Positions 16,230 through 22,554 of a DNA stretch of 38,488 bases are shown here, piece by piece. This DNA is from Burkholderiales bacterium (GTDB lineage: Bacteria > Pseudomonadota > Gammaproteobacteria > Burkholderiales > Burkholderiaceae_C). The position numbers and the translations under genes were made by a program. The notes under the pieces are model-generated. The model had not been told where the DNA came from and made no database searches. It saw only the letters and a program-made list of their open reading frames with translations. The stretch covers positions 1-38,488 of the forward strand of contig JAEMQF010000028.1 in NCBI GenBank assembly GCA_022758925.1, given 5' to 3'. Position 1 is the stretch's first letter. Each line of letters starts with the position of its first letter.

Positions 16230-16345
16230 GCGCAACGTTTGAGCCAGGCCGGCACCGAAGCTGGGACGCCAGGCCCGGGCTGGCAAAAAGGTAGCGCGCA
16301 GCGCCAGCCCGGGCCTGGTGGCGTGCCGTTTTCGAACCTGAGCCG
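16230..16345 (-). other. Strong hairpin with attC-like right end (gene-less site)
   Basis: CCAGGCCCGGGCTGGC (16269-16284) and its exact complement (16303-16318) form a 16-bp stem with an 18-base loop. On the minus strand it is followed by GGCTCAAAC and GTTGCGC (16236-16230), the look of the right half of an attC. The left box is not clear. It may be a last, gene-less attC or a terminator for the GNAT gene. Confidence 0.45.
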
Positions 16346-16353
16346 GCGACGAT

Positions 16354-16425
16354 GCCCAATGTCAGACATGAGCCGCCAACGCAAGGCATCGCCTGGGGTT
16401 TGTGCGCTCGATGGAAGGGCTAGCC
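16354..16425 (-). other. attC-like site after the GNAT gene
   Basis: 72 bp. On the minus strand it runs from GGCTAGC, which overlaps the TAG stop of the GNAT gene, to ATTGGGC. Inner arms TCGAGCG and CGGCTCA pair with one bulge. Both outer boxes deviate from the consensus (RYYYAAC, GTTRRRY) by one or two bases. Confidence 0.55.
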
Positions 16426-16938
16426 CCAAAGCGATGCACTCGTGTTCTGATCGGCGAGCTTTTTCATGTTTGGTTCGGAGAGTCTGTAGCTGAGCCTTTC
16501 GACGACTCGCTCAGCACCAAGGCCCTCGTAGAAGGCGATCCCACCGGCGTTCGATGCCTTGACGGGCCAGTCCATGCGGCGGCAACCGTTTTCAAAGGCG
16601 TACCGGGCCACCCGCGCCATGAGCGCCCTGCCAATCCCCTTGCTTCTCTGCGACGACCTCACGTACAGCTCCTTCAGCTGGCAATGCTTGCGCTTGTCCG
16701 CGGCAAAATCGACCAGTGAATAGACCAGTGTGATGGCTGCCAAGCCAAGCACCGCGCCGTCGTCGCCTGAAGCCACGACCAAACGATGGGGCGACTCGAG
16801 CGCCAACAAGTTCTCGAAGAGGTGTTCTCCCACGACCTCGCGGGGGACCACGAAACCTTCGTTGTAGAAGGCATGAAGCTCGCACAGCAGGTCTATCAGC
16901 GACTCATGCTGAGTTTCAGAGACCAGTTCAACGCGCAT
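16420..16938 (-). CDS. GNAT-family N-acetyltransferase
   Basis: 172 residues. The GNAT fold is clear: VLGLAAITLVYSLV (strand 4), LKELYVRSSQRSKGIGRALM with the acetyl-CoA-binding RxxGxG/A loop, RVARYAFENGCRRMDWPV, and NAGGIAFYEGLGAERV near the end. Substrate unknown; such enzymes in cassettes often modify small molecules or proteins. The start ATG (16938) lies 15 bp after the attC-like site at 16953-17024 and its stop is inside the next one, a textbook cassette layout. No strong ribosome binding site is seen. Confidence 0.85.
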   Translation of the reverse strand: MRVELVSETQHESLIDLLCELHAFYNEGFVVPREVVGEHLFENLLALESPHRLVVASGDDGAVLGLAAITLVYSLVDFAADKRKHCQLKELYVRSSQRSKGIGRALMARVARYAFENGCRRMDWPVKASNAGGIAFYEGLGAERVVERLSYRLSEPNMKKLADQNTSASLWG

Positions 16939-16952
16939 AGGGTGTTGCTGCA

Positions 16953-17024
16953 GGCCAGCGTTTGAAGTGAGCCGCTGCTCGAGGCCGCAGGCCGGAAGCG
17001 GCCGGCTCGACTGAAGGGTTGGAA
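16953..17024 (-). other. attC-like site between DUF1294 and GNAT genes
   Basis: 72 bp, starting two bases after the DUF1294 stop. Minus-strand order: TTCCAAC, CCTTCAG, TCGAGCCG, a GC-rich loop, CGGCTCAC, TTCAAAC, GCTGGCC. Inner arms GAGCCG/CGGCTC pair perfectly. The outer boxes are degenerate versions of RYYYAAC and GTTRRRY. Confidence 0.62.
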
Positions 17025-17025
17025 C

Positions 17026-17682
17026 TCATCGGCCCCATGCGAGGCGTGCGGCGACTGATGCGCCGAGGGGTGAGACGGCTACGACGAAGGCGACGACGTT
17101 GAAGACGACCGTGAACCAGAAGACAGCGCGGAACTCGGCCTTCGATGACTTGTGACGCAGAAACTGCTGGCCGACGATAGCACCGGGCCAACCACCAAGC
17201 AGGGCCAGTAGATGCAGCGTTGCTTCAGGAATGCGGCGAGAGCCGGCAGCGGCGGCTGACTTGTCGATTGCATAGGCGAGGAAGCAGACCACGCTGAGCA
17301 AGACGTAGGCCACGGCCACCCAGCCTGACATGCGCCAAAGCACCGATGCCACGACGAACAAGACGACGAACGCGGCAAGGACGAGGTAGGTTGCCGTGCC
17401 CCACTGGGCTGGCTTGGGGGCCGGACGGACAGACTCCGCCGCACGGGTCAGCCGGGTATTCGTTGAGGGTTTGAATGGCAACGCCCGCACGACTTTCGCC
17501 CGTTTCTTGCCCTCGGGCGTTTGTTCGAGTTCGAACGAGACTCTCAGCCCTTCCTGTGGTTGACTTCGATTGTCCTGAAACGCATTGATGTGCACGAAGA
17601 CGTCGGGGCCACCGTCGTTCGGCAGGATGAAACCAAACGCACGCTCCGAGTTCCAGGTCTTGATCGTGCCTTCGCGACGCAT
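17026..17682 (-). CDS. Cold-shock domain protein fused to DUF1294 membrane domain
   Basis: 218 residues. Residues 1-68 are a cold-shock (CspA-like) domain: GTIKTWNSERAFGFILPNDG, then DVFVHINAF, with the aromatic RNA-binding motifs intact. A basic linker leads to DUF1294 with four membrane helices from about 95; the family motif LLALLGGWPGAIVGQQFLRH is present, then KSSKAEFRAVFW. This fusion is common in proteobacteria; it is thought to link nucleic-acid binding to the inner membrane, but its role is unknown. The ATG is 17 bp after an attC-like site. Confidence 0.88.
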   Translation of the reverse strand: MRREGTIKTWNSERAFGFILPNDGGPDVFVHINAFQDNRSQPQEGLRVSFELEQTPEGKKRAKVVRALPFKPSTNTRLTRAAESVRPAPKPAQWGTATYLVLAAFVVLFVVASVLWRMSGWVAVAYVLLSVVCFLAYAIDKSAAAAGSRRIPEATLHLLALLGGWPGAIVGQQFLRHKSSKAEFRAVFWFTVVFNVVAFVVAVSPLGASVAARLAWGR

Positions 17683-17699
17683 GGTCGGTGGTTGTAAGT

Positions 17700-17767
17700 C
17701 CTAGACAAAATGGCTTCGTGACCGACGCCGGTCCGTGCCCCGCGAAACCGCCGGTTGCGCGCCAGGG
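17700..17767 (-). other. attC-like 68-bp repeat, copy 1
   Basis: Closely related to 20787-20854. Minus strand: CCCTGGC, spacer, GGTTTCG, loop, CGAAGCC, ATTTT, GTCTAGG. The inner arms pair completely if a G-T pair is allowed, and the outer boxes pair CCTGG/CTAGG with one wobble. It occupies the boundary before the DUF1294 gene. Confidence 0.5.
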
Positions 17768-17862
17768 ACGTGCCGAGCGACACCCATGCACCGGACCGGC
17801 GGGCGCTCGGGTCGCTGCGAATTCACGAGAAGTCGGACCATGAAGGAATCTAGCACTCTGCA

Positions 17863-17991
17863 GGTTGGTTTGTTGACGAGCGGTTCAAGCGCTTCACGCT
17901 GCGTGGCCAGGCCAAGGTGGAAGCGCAGCGGAAGCTGTTCGCCCTGATGCACAACATCGAGAAGCTCGCGCATCACGGGTATGCACAGTGA
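17863..17991 (+). pseudogene. 3' remnant of an IS1182/IS5-type transposase
   Basis: About 42 codons on the plus strand end in a natural stop and read GWFVDERFKRFTLRGQAKVE, then AQRKLFALMHNIEKLAHHGY. The pattern FxRFxLRGxxKVxxxxxLxxxxHNIxKL is the C-terminus of DDE transposases of the IS1182/IS5 type. The rest of the gene is absent. It lies between the VIT gene and an attC-like site, against the direction of all array genes, so an insertion sequence once entered this cassette and was mostly lost. The rest of 17768-18118 holds nothing else I can name. Confidence 0.7.
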
Positions 17992-18118
17992 ATGCCGAGG
18001 GCCAGACCGTTCGCATTGCATCGCCGCGCGGGGGCACAAGGCGCCAGGGCCGGGTCGTGAAGCACGAGGCAGGCTCAAGGCAACTTCTTGTGCGCCGCGT
18101 GCACTGCAAGCATGTATC

Positions 18119-18808
18119 TCAGGCGGCCACTCCGAAGAGGGCTCCAACTCCTGCGGTCAGTCCCATCGCCAACGCTCCCCAGAAGGTGACGCGAGCGGCA
18201 GACACGAGCAACGGTGAGCCCCCGGCACGGGCCGCAATCAGACCCAGGAGTGCAAGAAAGAAGAGTGAGCTGCCCGCCAGGCCCCACATGAGCGTCGAAG
18301 CCGGGAGCAAGAGAACGATCAGCAGAGGTAGAAGTGCGCCGGCGGCAAAGGTGCCAGCAGAGGCGAACGCAGCCTGCACTGGTTTGGCGGCCAATGTGTC
18401 CGATATTCCGAGCTCGTCTCGCGCATGCGCTGTGAGAGCGTCATGCGCCATCAATTGGGCCGCAACGCTCGATGCCAACGTCTCATCGAGTCCACGCTTG
18501 ACGTAGATCGCCGTCAGCTCTGCGTGTTCCTGCTTCGGATTCTCAGCCAGCTCTTTCTTCTCACGAGCCAGATCTGCACTTTCGGTATCGGCTTGTGAAC
18601 TGACCGAGACATACTCGCCCGCAGCCATTGACATGGCTCCGGCAACGAGGCTCGCGACGCCGGTGACAAGAATGGCCTTGGTCCCTGCACCTGTTGCCGC
18701 CACGCCCAGGACAAGGCTGGCAGTCGAAACGATCCCGTCATTCGCGCCAAGAACGGCGGCACGCAGCCAGCCTGTGCGGTGTGTCCTGTGTCTCTCACTG
18801 TGTCTCAT
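18119..18808 (-). CDS. VIT (CCC1/vacuolar iron transporter) family protein
   Basis: 229 residues, the usual length. The start MRHSERHRTHRTGWLRAAVL, then GANDGIVSTASLVLGVAATG, is the hallmark N-terminus of bacterial VIT1-family proteins. It is followed by GAMSMAAGEYVSVSSQADTE, a long acidic/basic metal-binding loop, and three C-terminal helices. Family members move Fe2+ or Mn2+ across membranes. I chose the ATG at 18808 because it matches the family start exactly and lies 32 bp past the attC-like site at 18841-18898; the longer frame upstream crosses that site. Its own 3' boundary has been disturbed by the transposase remnant. Confidence 0.9.
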   Translation of the reverse strand: MRHSERHRTHRTGWLRAAVLGANDGIVSTASLVLGVAATGAGTKAILVTGVASLVAGAMSMAAGEYVSVSSQADTESADLAREKKELAENPKQEHAELTAIYVKRGLDETLASSVAAQLMAHDALTAHARDELGISDTLAAKPVQAAFASAGTFAAGALLPLLIVLLLPASTLMWGLAGSSLFFLALLGLIAARAGGSPLLVSAARVTFWGALAMGLTAGVGALFGVAA

Positions 18809-18840
18809 GGTGGATACCAAGTGATGGGGTTGCTGGCAAC

Positions 18841-18898
18841 GTCTGACGTGCGCGTTCAGCGGCTGCCAACGACAGTCCGCTGGACCGATGGGTTGGGC
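18841..18898 (-). other. attC-like site between Sel1 and VIT genes
   Basis: 58 bp. Minus strand: GCCCAAC (perfect RYYYAAC), nine bases, CAGCGG, 14-base loop, CCGCTG, nine bases, GTCAGAC (one change from GTTRRRY). Inner arms pair perfectly and both spacers are nine bases. It begins 25 bp after the Sel1 stop. Confidence 0.7.
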
Positions 18899-18923
18899 AT
18901 CGCTGCCTGCTCCTGCGGCATGG

Positions 18924-19520
18924 CTATTGCTTCGCCTTTTGGGCACCGAGCCACTGCGCGGCTCGGCGCTGCCCTTCGGCAATTTCCGCTGGGGTCAGCT
19001 TGGCCTGCGCCGACTCGACCGAAACGCGAATCCTTTCTGCCCCTTCGCCCCCCGGCGCCATGGCGATGGTCCACCACTTTGCAGCCTCGACGCGATCCTT
19101 TGCCACGCCTTGTCCTTGGTAATACATGGCGCTCAACCTGAATTGCGACGATTGCTCCCCCAGTTCCGCAGCCCTCAAGTACCACTTGGCTGCTTGACCA
19201 TCGTCTTGCACAACCCCCATTCCAAATTCATACATCCTGGCCAGGTTGGACGCCGATTCGGCGTCTCCGCCTTCGGCGGCTCTTTCGAAAAGGGCGACGG
19301 CCTGGTTGTTGTCTTGTGCGACACCTTCGCCGTGGTAATACATCAGAGCCAGTCGCCTCAGGGCCTGCGCATTCCCGTTTGCGGACGAGCGTTGAAATGC
19401 GCTTGCGGCTGCTGCGTAGTCGTTTCGCTCATGAGCCTGGATGCCCTCTTGCAGATCCCCAGAAGCGCACGAAGCGAGCAGCACTGCGCCGACAGTGCCA
19501 AGTGTGGCAATGAAATTCAT
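18924..19520 (-). CDS. Sel1-repeat lipoprotein
   Basis: 198 residues. Lipobox LLASC gives an acylated Cys at position 18. Three Sel1-like (TPR-type) repeats follow: ALRRLALMYYHGEGVAQDNN, SNLARMYEFGMGVVQDDGQA and RLSAMYYQGQGVAKDRVEAA, each with AxxxFxRAAExG at its end. Such proteins are scaffolds for protein-protein contacts in the envelope; the partner is unknown. AGAGG lies six bases before the ATG, and the start is 33 bp after the right box of the attC-like site 19554-19625. Exported small proteins are common in cassette arrays. Confidence 0.86.
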   Translation of the reverse strand: MNFIATLGTVGAVLLASCASGDLQEGIQAHERNDYAAAASAFQRSSANGNAQALRRLALMYYHGEGVAQDNNQAVALFERAAEGGDAESASNLARMYEFGMGVVQDDGQAAKWYLRAAELGEQSSQFRLSAMYYQGQGVAKDRVEAAKWWTIAMAPGGEGAERIRVSVESAQAKLTPAEIAEGQRRAAQWLGAQKAKQ

Positions 19521-19553
19521 ATCACGCCTCTGCTGGAAGTTCAGATTGGAAAG

Positions 19554-19625
19554 GCCTCACGTTGGAGTTCAGCCGCCCGCGGGGGCCGCAGGCCGGAGCA
19601 GGTTGGCGGTAGCGCCGGGTCAGGC
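19554..19625 (-). other. attC-like site between cytochrome and Sel1 genes
   Basis: 72 bp. Minus strand: GCCTGAC (one change from RYYYAAC), then CCGGCGC, an inner arm CCGCC, loop, inner arm GGCGG, CTGAACTCCAAC, GTGAGGC (one change from GTTAGGC). It starts three bases after the cytochrome stop. Confidence 0.66.
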
Positions 19626-19628
19626 CAC

Positions 19629-20063
19629 TCAGTGAGCACGGTAGGCTGCATGGCAGGCGACGCACTGCTCAGTGACCTTGGACAAGGCTCCGACCGCGCG
19701 AGACAGGTTTCCATCTGCGCCGGTTTCCTGGGCAACCAGGGCAAACTGACTCGCGGCCTTGTGCATCCGAGTGCCAATGTCCTGCATCGGCTTTGGCATG
19801 AATGGCGCCATATGGGAGGCTCCATGCGACTCCAGAGAGGAAAGGCCAATTCGTTGTTCGGCGATGTCCGCTGCGCGTTGGTAATCGGCTGCGCCAAGAG
19901 CTCGCTGAATCTCAGTCACCGCCAGCAGGTGGTCCCGCATGTTGGACAGCATGTGCTGACTCATGGGCGCGGGCATCGTGACCAGTTGACGCGCATCGTC
20001 GGCCGCTGCTGCCGGTGCACTGCACGTTGCCGCGATCATTGTGAGAATGACAGTTCTCTTCAT
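19629..20063 (-). CDS. Cytochrome c'-like periplasmic protein
   Basis: 144 residues. The signal peptide (MKRTVILTMIAATCSAPAAA) is followed by a mostly helical domain, and a single haem motif CVACH lies very near the C-terminus (LSKVTEQCVACHAAYRAH). A C-terminal CxxCH after a four-helix bundle is the layout of cytochrome c'/c-556 proteins, which bind NO or act in electron transfer. Histidines and methionines in ESHGASHMAPFMPKPMQDIG might supply another ligand. GGGGATC precedes the ATG, and the start lies 36 bp from the attC-like site at 20100-20210. A haem protein is an unusual cassette cargo. Confidence 0.78.
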   Translation of the reverse strand: MKRTVILTMIAATCSAPAAAADDARQLVTMPAPMSQHMLSNMRDHLLAVTEIQRALGAADYQRAADIAEQRIGLSSLESHGASHMAPFMPKPMQDIGTRMHKAASQFALVAQETGADGNLSRAVGALSKVTEQCVACHAAYRAH

Positions 20064-20099
20064 TGGGTGATCCCCAGGCGGGCGGAGGGCCTCGGAGCG

Positions 20100-20210
20100 G
20101 CCCAAGGTTTGAGCCAAGCGGCGCGCAGCAGCAGAACGAGCATGGCCCAGAATGAAATCAAGGCCATGCGCGCAATGCCGTTGTAGGCCCGGTTGCGTGC
20201 AGGGTTAGGC
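20100..20210 (-). other. attC-like site after DUF5615 gene 1
   Basis: 111 bp, the longest site. The left box GCCTAAC is a perfect RYYYAAC and contains the TAA stop of the DUF5615 gene. The right end reads GGCTCAAAC, CTTGGGC, one base from GTTRRRY. Inner pairing is weaker than in the other sites. Its loop is open in one frame (MALISFWAMLVLLL), which I take as chance. Confidence 0.6.
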
Positions 20211-20525
20211 AGCCACTCGCCGCAGGGTCCGGGGCGAAATGCGGTTGATCTCCCGCAATATGCTTGGCACGAGCGGAGTCAAGTGCTCCATCCGATTGCT
20301 GACTGCCTCGACAATGAGGACCGCGATCGGAAGCGTTGCCAAGTTCTGCTGGTACTCAAGGTTCTGATCCATCGTCAAGAACGCGTCGAACTGGCTTGCA
20401 GCCAGCGCCAGCAGCTTTCCATTCTTGATTCCCGCCCACCCACTCTGCGGCACGGTCGTGGCTTCATGCCCAACGAGTAGCGCGCAGAGGCGGCGTGGAA
20501 GATCTTCGTCAAGCAGGATGCGCAT
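20205..20525 (-). CDS. DUF5615 PIN-like toxin candidate (pair 1)
   Basis: 106 residues of the DUF5615 PIN-like family: MRILLDEDLPRRLCALLVGH with the first acidic pair, TVPQSGWAGIKNGKLLALAA, and FDAFLTMDQNLEYQQNLATL with the next Asp. These small Mut7-C/PIN-like proteins are paired with DUF433 partners and are regarded as toxin-antitoxin modules, though little is proven. The start overlaps the DUF433 gene by 17 bases. The stop lies inside an attC left box. Confidence 0.82.
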   Translation of the reverse strand: MRILLDEDLPRRLCALLVGHEATTVPQSGWAGIKNGKLLALAASQFDAFLTMDQNLEYQQNLATLPIAVLIVEAVSNRMEHLTPLVPSILREINRISPRTLRRVAA

Positions 20526-20727
20526 CTCGTGTCAATGCGGCCCGTGCCTGTTCCAGAACAGCGACGGCAAGGTCCCTACTGACAGAAGGGAAGTCATCAA
20601 GAAAGACCTCGAGGGGCTCACCTGCCTCCAGGTGGTCGAAGAGGGTTTTGATGGGGACTCGCGTCCCGCGAAAGACCGGTGTCCCACTGTGGATCTCTGG
20701 ATCGACGACGATCAGTTCAGTGTTCAT
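20509..20727 (-). CDS. DUF433 antitoxin candidate (pair 1)
   Basis: 72 residues of DUF433: HSGTPVFRGTRVPIKTLFDH, LEAGEPLEVFLDDFPSVSRD and a closing helix. This is a small helix-turn-helix-like protein that pairs with DUF5615. GAAGG lies before the ATG at 20727, about 59 bp from the 68-bp attC-like repeat. It overlaps the downstream gene, so both are made together. The pair is a second module of the kind found again at 22185-22782. Confidence 0.85.
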   Translation of the reverse strand: MNTELIVVDPEIHSGTPVFRGTRVPIKTLFDHLEAGEPLEVFLDDFPSVSRDLAVAVLEQARAALTRDAHPA

Positions 20728-20786
20728 GGGTGGACCTTCGGTGAGACCAATGCCCAACAGTGTACCGCCGAGGAATATTGTTGATG

Positions 20787-20854
20787 CCTGGACAAAATGG
20801 CTTCGTGACCCAGGGTGGTCCGACCCTCGCGACACCGCAGGTTGCGCGCTAGGG
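20787..20854 (-). other. attC-like 68-bp repeat, copy 2
   Basis: Same length and design as 17700-17767. Minus strand: CCCTAGC, spacer, GGTGTCG, loop, CGAAGCC, ATTTT, GTCCAGG. Shared words include GCGCGCAACC and GGTCACGAAGCCATTTTGTC. It marks the boundary between the HigA gene and DUF433. Confidence 0.5.
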
Positions 20855-21035
20855 GTGGATCCGAAGCCGCCGGGTTGCAACAAGGCCGTTTGTAGATTTG
20901 CAGTCCGTTCTCTGTTTTGATCTGGCTTCGCGGCACAAGCGCTTCTCAGGTCTCACAGCCCCAGTTCGGAAAGGCAATTCAACCTCACGCACTTCACGTC
21001 GAGGGAGGTCCTTCCAGATGGGTCAAGCGCCACCG

Positions 21036-21323
21036 CTATGCCGCGAGTTGCCCTCGTACGCGCACCCGGCGATCCATTTCGCTCAGAGTTGACAGGGTCT
21101 TCAAGTCGTAGTTGGCTTGCATGACCAACCATGAGGCTGCGTCGCCGCCGAAGTACTTGGCCAAGCGCGCGGCCGTGTCTGCAGTGACGGCGCGGCGCTC
21201 CTTGACGATTTCGTGAATGCGGCTCGCGGGTACGCCCAATGCAACAGACAGTGCGTTCACGCTCATTCCGAGCGGCGCTAGACAGTCCTCACGCAGAACC
21301 TCGCCAGGATGAACAGGACGCAT
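21036..21323 (-). CDS. higA: HigA-type antitoxin, apparently without toxin
   Basis: 95 residues. MRPVHPGEVLREDCLAPLGM followed by SVNALSVALGVPASRIHEIV is the VapI/HigA form of the XRE helix-turn-helix, and AARLAKYFGGDAASWLVMQA NYDL completes it. HigA represses its operon and blocks the HigB mRNA interferase normally encoded just upstream. Here the upstream neighbour is the end of an attC-like site and a reductase gene, so there is no HigB. The ATG at 21323 matches the family start and touches the degenerate right box of that site. From its stop to 20855 (180 bp) I see no gene. Confidence 0.87.
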   Translation of the reverse strand: MRPVHPGEVLREDCLAPLGMSVNALSVALGVPASRIHEIVKERRAVTADTAARLAKYFGGDAASWLVMQANYDLKTLSTLSEMDRRVRVRGQLAA

Positions 21324-21419
21324 TCGATTCACCGCCCGGGCCGGTGAAAATGTACCGGGTACCACCGGCCCGGACCTGGTGGCCTGCCGTTGGCGCTGCG
21401 CTTGAGCGCCGGGTTATGC
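21320..21419 (-). other. Decayed attC-like site between reductase and HigA genes
   Basis: The minus strand begins GCATAAC, CCGGCGCTCAAGCGCAGCGC, which closely resembles the left half of long attC sites, then a strong stem TCCGGGCCGGTG/CACCGGCCCGGG. The right box is not recognisable; GAATGC, which contains the higA start, can pair with GCAT of the left box. Confidence 0.45.
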
Positions 21420-21429
21420 GTTACCGTGG

Positions 21430-22077
21430 TCACTGCCGAGACAAAATCAAATGGGTGGCCCGTGCCGTGGCTTCGTGCTTGACGCAGGCATAGCCCAAGG
21501 CAGGAAGATTCACACCTTCGAAGAGGCGCTCACCGGAGCCGAGCAGGACCGGCGATATGGCGATGTGCAGCTCATCGACAAGGCGGTGGCGAAGATACTG
21601 TTGGATGACATTGACTCCGCCACCCACGCGAACATCTTTGCCTGCGGCGGCTTTCCGGGCGCGCTCAAGAGCGACGGCAGCACCTTCCGTGACGAAGTAA
21701 AAGGTCGTTCCGCCGTCCATGACAAGCGGTGGCCGCGGGTAGTTCGTGAGCACGAATACGGGGACGTGATACACAGGGTTCTCGCCCCACCAACCCCGCC
21801 AGCTCTCGTCCGGCCATGGACCACGAACGGGCCCAAACATATTTCTGCCGAGGATCCATGCGCCGACGTTCTGGAAACCTCGAGCGGCAAACTCATCGTC
21901 GATGCCCGTTTCCCCGCTATCGCTACCAAACAGCTTTTGCTGAATGGTTCGAGTGGGGACCAGCCAACCATGAAGCGAAGTGCCGCCAACGCCCAGTGGA
22001 TTGTTGATGTCCTGGTCTGGGCCAGCGCCGAAACCGTCTAGTGAAATGGTGAAACTCTCTACGCGAAGCTTGGACAT
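21430..22077 (-). CDS. RibD C-terminal/dihydrofolate-reductase-like protein
   Basis: 215 residues of the RibD_C (YyaP/YwjB-like) family: VESFTISLDGFGAGPDQDIN at the N-terminus, AWILGRNMFGPVRGPW, VFVLTNYPRPPLVMDGGTTF, and GKDVRVGGGVNVIQQYL with the NADPH-binding glycine run, ending ELHIAISPVLLGSGERLFEG. These reductases resemble DHFR in fold; their substrates are mostly unknown, and it is not a trimethoprim-resistance DfrA or DfrB by sequence. The start is 44 bp after the attC-like site at 22121-22190, and an attC-like site follows the stop. Confidence 0.87.
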   Translation of the reverse strand: MSKLRVESFTISLDGFGAGPDQDINNPLGVGGTSLHGWLVPTRTIQQKLFGSDSGETGIDDEFAARGFQNVGAWILGRNMFGPVRGPWPDESWRGWWGENPVYHVPVFVLTNYPRPPLVMDGGTTFYFVTEGAAVALERARKAAAGKDVRVGGGVNVIQQYLRHRLVDELHIAISPVLLGSGERLFEGVNLPALGYACVKHEATARATHLILSRQ

Positions 22078-22120
22078 GATGCCTGCCTGATCAGCGAGTG
22101 ACTACAAAACTCGGTTTGTG

Positions 22121-22190
22121 GGCTAACGTTCAACACGAGCGGCTAACGCCGCTGCCCCGGTGGCTGTACCACTCGCTGGAGTGGTTAGGT
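22121..22190 (-). other. attC-like site after DUF5615 gene 2
   Basis: 70 bp and the best-preserved site. Minus strand: ACCTAAC (perfect RYYYAAC, containing the TAA stop), eight bases, CGAGTGG, loop, CCGCTCG, eight bases ending TTGAAC, GTTAGCC (one change from GTTRRRY). Inner arms pair throughout with one G-T, and the two spacers are equal. Confidence 0.72.
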
Positions 22191-22547
22191 GTCGCCGTCC
22201 CGGATGCGGACACGCTTCTCATCGATGACCCAAAGTTGCCCGCGCACACTTTCGACCGCGGAGAGCCGGACACTCGCCCGTACGAGCGCTTCGATTGCCT
22301 TGAAAGTCTGCTTCGTCGGCCGGAGTACCCAGATACCTGGATACGAACCGGGCGGATAGGCTCGAATGTCGGAGAAGTCGAGATCGAGCGTGATCAGGAT
22401 TCTGTCTTCGGCGAGGCAGGCTTGAAGCACTGTTTCATCGTGAGCGCCAGACAGCCCTTCTTCCGCAACGCCATGGGCATCTTGGCCAAGCTCGCTCAGC
22501 GCTTCGCGAACGAGCTCAGGTAGGTTCTCGTCAAGCTTGAACTTCAT
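22185..22547 (-). CDS. DUF5615 PIN-like toxin candidate (pair 2)
   Basis: 120 residues. MKFKLDENLPELVREALSEL, GQDAHGVAEEGLSGAHDETV, LQACLAEDRILITLDLDFSD and YPGIWVLRPTKQTFKAIEAL give the complete DUF5615 PIN-like pattern with acidic residues in place. It is only distantly similar to the first copy in this array, so the two were probably acquired separately. It follows its DUF433 partner by seven bases. Its stop is inside an attC left box. Confidence 0.85.
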   Translation of the reverse strand: MKFKLDENLPELVREALSELGQDAHGVAEEGLSGAHDETVLQACLAEDRILITLDLDFSDIRAYPPGSYPGIWVLRPTKQTFKAIEALVRASVRLSAVESVRGQLWVIDEKRVRIRDGDT

Positions 22548-22554
22548 TGGACGT

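Noticed and set aside
20064-20204. Small frame inside the 111-bp attC-like site (MALISFWAMLVLLL)
   Set aside because: No start signal of its own, and it lies within a structured site between two genes. More likely chance openness than a peptide gene.
21430-22077. Trimethoprim resistance gene (dfr) in the cassette array
   Set aside because: The protein belongs to the RibD_C/YyaP-like family with the GGGVNVIQQ motif, not to DfrA or DfrB, so resistance should not be inferred.
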